Below are positions 61,540-64,000 of a stretch of 64,000 nucleotides of DNA, piece after piece; position 1 is the stretch's first letter; every line of letters starts with the position of its first letter. The stretch is from Oceanihabitans iliipiscarium (GTDB taxonomy: Bacteria > Bacteroidota > Bacteroidia > Flavobacteriales > Flavobacteriaceae): contig NZ_JBHUOV010000001.1 in assembly GCF_042686125.1 (NCBI RefSeq), forward strand, positions 310,001 to 374,000. The letters are read 5' to 3'. A program made the translations under genes and the position numbers. The notes under the pieces are model-generated. The model searched no databases, had not been told where the DNA came from, and saw only the letters and a program-made list of their open reading frames with translations.

Positions 61540-62040
61540 ATGTCTGAAGAAAATAAAAATATAGAGGAAAATATTAACGACTCTATCGATAATACAGAAA
61601 CAACTATTAATACTTCTGCTCATTCGGTTTCAGATAAAGCTAATACTTTAAAAGACAAAGCATCAAAATTTGCAGATGAAGCTAGTGAGAAAATAGAAGA
61701 ATTAGCAGATGATGCAAAAGAAGTCTTAAATAGTGCTAAAGAAAAAGTAACGACGTTTATAGAAAATGATGGCAAAGAAATCTTAGATAATACTAAAGAA
61801 AAGGTTAACGAATTAGCCGAAGACACTAAAGAAGTGCTTTCTAATGCAAAAGAAAAAGCCAAAGAGTTTATTGATGGAGAAGGCAAAGAAATGTACAATC
61901 AGGCGAAAAATAAAGCTAGTGAATTTACCGAAGCAGCAGGTGAAAAACTAGATGAACTTACCGAAGATGCAAAAGAAACACTAACCGAAGCAAAAGACAA
62001 AACAAAAGGTTTTTTTCAAAGAATATTTAAGTCTAAATAA
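61540..62040 (+). CDS. Highly charged helical repeat protein (YtxH/LEA-like)
   Basis: 166 residues with no membrane span. From about residue 30 it consists of amphipathic helical repeats rich in Lys, Glu, Ala and Asp (EKVNELAEDTKEVLSNAKEK, KAKEFIDGEGKEMYNQAK), with units of about 33-38 residues. The composition resembles LEA or apolipoprotein-like proteins and YtxH tails, which are often stress-related. It ends in a short basic stretch (FFQRIFKSK). Function not known. Confidence 0.7.
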   Translation: MSEENKNIEENINDSIDNTETTINTSAHSVSDKANTLKDKASKFADEASEKIEELADDAKEVLNSAKEKVTTFIENDGKEILDNTKEKVNELAEDTKEVLSNAKEKAKEFIDGEGKEMYNQAKNKASEFTEAAGEKLDELTEDAKETLTEAKDKTKGFFQRIFKSK

Positions 62041-62062
62041 ATAGTGTTTGAAAGGTTTAATT

Positions 62063-62090
62063 AAAGCTAGATGAGAATCTAGCTTTTTTT
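62063..62090 (+). terminator. Terminator after the helical repeat gene
   Basis: Perfect 10-bp stem AAAGCTAGAT / ATCTAGCTTT, GAGA loop, T-run. Confidence 0.9.
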
Positions 62091-62130
62091 TATTAAATTT
62101 AGATATCAACTTATTTAACACACTAAAAAT

Positions 62131-62610
62131 ATGTCAGACGAAAAAAGTTTAAGCGATGACCTAGATGATATGCTAGGAAGTGCAAAAGAAGGTGCAAAAA
62201 AGGCAGCAGATAAAGCTGGAGAATTTGCCGAAGAAGCCAAAGAAAAGGCTAAAGATTTTGCCAATGAAGCAAAAGAAGCTGCTAGTGAATTTGCTGGCGA
62301 CGCAAAAGAAATATTAAGTGACGGGAAAAATGTAGCAATAATTGCTCATATCACTATTATTGGTTGGGTTATTGCACTAGTAATGAATAGTGGTGATAAG
62401 AAAACTGAGTTAGGGTCTTTTTATATAAGACAAATGCTAGGCTTAGGTTTATGTAGTTTAATTCTTAGTTTTATTCCAGCTATTGGTTGGATAATTTCCT
62501 TAGTATTCGTAGTTCTTTGGATTATAAGTTTAATTGGCTCTTTAAGTGGTGAGAAAAAACTAACACCAGTTTTAGGTCAATATTTTCAAGATTGGTTTAA
62601 ATCACTTTAA
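62131..62610 (+). CDS. Membrane protein with helical-repeat N-terminus and DUF4870-like C-terminus
   Basis: 159 residues. The N-terminal 65 residues (GAKKAADKAGEFAEEAKEKA) are the same Lys/Glu/Ala helix type as the preceding protein. The C-terminal part has three hydrophobic spans (about 68-85, 100-118, 121-140) with the pattern IIGWVIALVMNSGDKK and FYIRQMLGLGL seen in DUF4870-like proteins. The two adjacent genes probably arose together; the role is unknown. Confidence 0.7.
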   Translation: MSDEKSLSDDLDDMLGSAKEGAKKAADKAGEFAEEAKEKAKDFANEAKEAASEFAGDAKEILSDGKNVAIIAHITIIGWVIALVMNSGDKKTELGSFYIRQMLGLGLCSLILSFIPAIGWIISLVFVVLWIISLIGSLSGEKKLTPVLGQYFQDWFKSL

Positions 62611-62619
62611 AACATTTAT

Positions 62620-62650
62620 AAAGCCAGAAAAACACATTCTGGTTTTATTT
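62620..62650 (+). terminator. Terminator
   Basis: 10-bp stem AAAGCCAGAA / TTCTGGTTTT (one G-T pair) with a 7-nt loop and T-rich tail, before the arsR promoter. Confidence 0.75.
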
Positions 62651-62664
62651 TAAAATATATAATC

Positions 62665-62700
62665 GTAATATTGCAATATTACTATATTGTTGTATATTTA
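62665..62700 (+). promoter_or_regulatory. arsR operator-promoter
   Basis: Perfect 18-bp palindrome GTAATATTGCAATATTAC (62665-62682), overlapped by a second dyad CAATA-N6-TATTG, and followed by TATATTTA (62693-62700), one mismatch from the -7 consensus. The ATG is at 62718. Placement over the promoter fits autorepression by the ArsR-type protein. Confidence 0.6.
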
Positions 62701-62717
62701 CATCAAAACTACACCTT

Positions 62718-63044
62718 ATGGGAACATCAAAATTTAATATTCATGATGCAGACGTTAACTATTTAGCTAAAGTCGCAAAAGTATTTAGTCATCCAGCACG
62801 TGTTGCAATTATTAGATATATAAGCTGTTGTGATTCTGGATGCATCTGTAATGATATTGTAAATGAAATTGGACTGGCACAACCAACGATTTCTCAACAC
62901 CTAAGTGAAATCAAAAAAATTGGACTCCTCAATCAAACTGCCAAAGGAAAAAGCTTAGGGTACTCCATTAATGCCGAAAAACTTAATGAGTGCAGACGTA
63001 TTATAAATGACTTTTTTGTAAAAACACAAATCAATTGTTGCTAA
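62718..63044 (+). CDS. ArsR/SmtB-type metalloregulator
   Basis: 108 residues: winged HTH with VFSHPARVAIIRYISCC, a Cys-rich segment CCDSGCICNDIV in the metal-sensing alpha-helix, the recognition helix AQPTISQHLSEIKKIGLL, and a C-terminal CC. In ArsR proteins Cys residues here bind As(III) or Sb(III) and cause derepression. It precedes DUF6428 by 49 bp, as in flavobacterial arsenic loci. Confidence 0.9.
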   Translation: MGTSKFNIHDADVNYLAKVAKVFSHPARVAIIRYISCCDSGCICNDIVNEIGLAQPTISQHLSEIKKIGLLNQTAKGKSLGYSINAEKLNECRRIINDFFVKTQINCC

Positions 63045-63093
63045 AGTCAAAGGCGTATTATATTCATTCTCTCAGATCTAAAACATAATAACT

Positions 63094-63603
63094 ATGAAAA
63101 CTCAAGAATTTTTAAACCTATTAGCAGGACATTCTAACAAATCATTATTATTTGAATATACTCCAGGGAGTTATGTAGGTGCAAATTATCATATTACAGA
63201 AGTCAAACATATTACGGTTGACTCTGTTGATTGTGGTGCGCAAACTGACTCTTGGAAGGAAACCATTGTTCAGCTTTGGGAAAGTCCTTTAGAAAAAGGA
63301 AAGACAGACTACATGTCTGTTCTTAAAGCCCAAGGTATTTTAAACAAGGTTGCAAAAATGAAAGCTTTTGTTAAAGATGCTGAAATTAAAATTGAGTATA
63401 GTAATTCCAATTTTCATACTGCACAACTATTTGTTAATGATTATGAAATACAAGGCAATAACTTAATCATTAGGTTAGCCATTGAAAAAACTGACTGTAA
63501 AGCAAAAGAGATTTGTGGTGTTCCTGAAGCTATCATTAATACTGCTGAAAAAATAGTAGAAAAAGCTGAGGCTTGCTGCTCACCAGAAAGTAGTTGTTGT
63601 TAA
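63094..63603 (+). CDS. DUF6428 family protein with Cys-rich tail
   Basis: 169 residues. The globular part has GSYVGANYHITEVKHITVDS and SWKETIVQLWESPLEKGKT, matching DUF6428, a family found beside arsR and arsenate-reductase genes. The C-terminus ends with four Cys in ACCSPESSCC, a probable metal site. No arsenate reductase or ACR3 pump gene follows in this window. Function unknown. Confidence 0.85.
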   Translation: MKTQEFLNLLAGHSNKSLLFEYTPGSYVGANYHITEVKHITVDSVDCGAQTDSWKETIVQLWESPLEKGKTDYMSVLKAQGILNKVAKMKAFVKDAEIKIEYSNSNFHTAQLFVNDYEIQGNNLIIRLAIEKTDCKAKEICGVPEAIINTAEKIVEKAEACCSPESSCC

Positions 63604-63691
63604 GATAAAGTGTAATTAAAACCCTTTACAACAAAAAATGAAATTAAAGACTCTTGTAAATCTTTTGTCGAAACGTATTTATCTTAAGGAT

Positions 63692-64000
63692 TTACTCACT
63701 TTCTTCATTAGAAAACTTACGTTCTAATTCGGCTTGAAACTCTTCCATTACTGGACGTACTGTGCTTTCGGGTAAGTCGGCGATTTTAATATACATCAAT
63801 CCGTCAACAGCATTATTAAACATTGGATCAACATTAAAAGCAACTAGCTTTGCATTCTGCTTAATATATTTTTTAAGTAAGACAGGAAGGCGTAATGCGC
63901 CTGGTTCGACTTCATCAATAATCTTATCGAATTTATTTAAATCCGCTTCAGCCTCATCAAACACAAAGTCTTTATCAGCATCTTTTAGCTTTACCTTAAA
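63692..64000 (-). CDS. OlsF/OlsB-like bifunctional acyltransferase, C-terminal fragment
   Basis: Frame enters from the right edge and stops at 63692; only the last 102 residues are present (no start visible). ALRLPVLLKKYIKQNAKLVA and NVDPMFNNAVDGLMYIKI correspond to the C-terminal strand-loop region of OlsB-type N-acyltransferases (putative hemolysin/GNAT fold). In Bacteroidota this is usually the C-terminal half of a protein also carrying a PlsC-like O-acyltransferase domain (OlsF), which makes ornithine or glycine lipids. The N-terminal half lies outside the window. Confidence 0.7.
   Translation of the reverse strand, partial: FKVKLKDADKDFVFDEAEADLNKFDKIIDEVEPGALRLPVLLKKYIKQNAKLVAFNVDPMFNNAVDGLMYIKIADLPESTVRPVMEEFQAELERKFSNEESE

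Noticed and set aside
1..64000. CRISPR arrays, insertion sequences, prophage genes, rRNA operon
   Set aside because: No regularly spaced repeats with unique spacers, no transposase or integrase motifs, no terminal inverted repeats around gene blocks, and no rRNA sequence were seen.

Overview
The window looks like a chromosomal segment of a Flavobacteriaceae member (Bacteroidota), probably marine. The evidence is low GC, strong A/T third positions, promoter -7 boxes of the TAnnTTTG type, almost no Shine-Dalgarno sequences, four secreted metallopeptidases with type IX secretion (T9SS) C-terminal sorting domains, and typical flavobacterial families (TonB receptor with carboxypeptidase-like N-terminal domain, DUF3109, DUF4286, DUF4199, DUF6428, OlsF-like acyltransferase). 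I see no insertion sequence, prophage or CRISPR array. Gene order is mostly housekeeping with short operons and many bidirectional hairpin terminators between convergent genes.

Layout. 1-4.9 kb: RND efflux operon (end of a TolC-like gene, adaptor, permease). 5-9.6 kb: large M12B-type secreted protease on the minus strand. 9.8-18.7 kb: aspS, a CLC protein lacking the gating glutamate, tadA, an M36 protease, dxs. 18.7-20.3 kb: a 42-residue membrane peptide and dgt. 20.4-29.2 kb: a phosphate-acquisition island (beta-helix lipoprotein, TonB receptor, YwqK-like secreted protein, OprP-type porin, PiT transporter with PhoU-like tail). Its intergenic regions carry exact 11-bp-phased direct repeats of AACATTA type, and a possible small RNA ends in a strong terminator at 25503-25533. 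29.2-32.9 kb: class Ia ribonucleotide reductase nrdA/nrdB. 33.2-36.2 kb: LytTR response regulator plus TPR-containing LytS-type kinase, preceded by two identical 12-bp repeats spaced 21 bp, the geometry of LytTR binding sites. 36.2-41.3 kb: DUF3109, a marC operon, S41 protease, dCMP deaminase, HupE/UreJ, tRNA-Leu(CAA). 41.4-43.7 kb: prs, L25, pth. 43.8-48.9 kb: two more secreted metalloproteases. 48.9-58.1 kb: ribF, HTTM protein, serS, a second 42-residue membrane peptide, TPR protein, acetyltransferase, DUF4286, rsmA, mgtE. 58.2-64 kb: 2-hydroxyacid dehydrogenase, LuxR-type regulator, DUF4199, DUF1801, two VOC proteins, two helical stress-like proteins, ArsR/DUF6428, and the C-terminus of an OlsF-like acyltransferase.

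The most notable non-coding signals are (i) a structured RNA element present three times (before dCMP deaminase, before serS, and after mgtE) with a compensatory base-pair change in its closing stem and, for two copies, exactly 14 nt between the element and the start codon; (ii) the putative Pho boxes; (iii) the LytTR-type repeats; and (iv) an 18-bp perfect palindrome before arsR. All functional statements rest on recognising protein motifs by eye; no database search was run.
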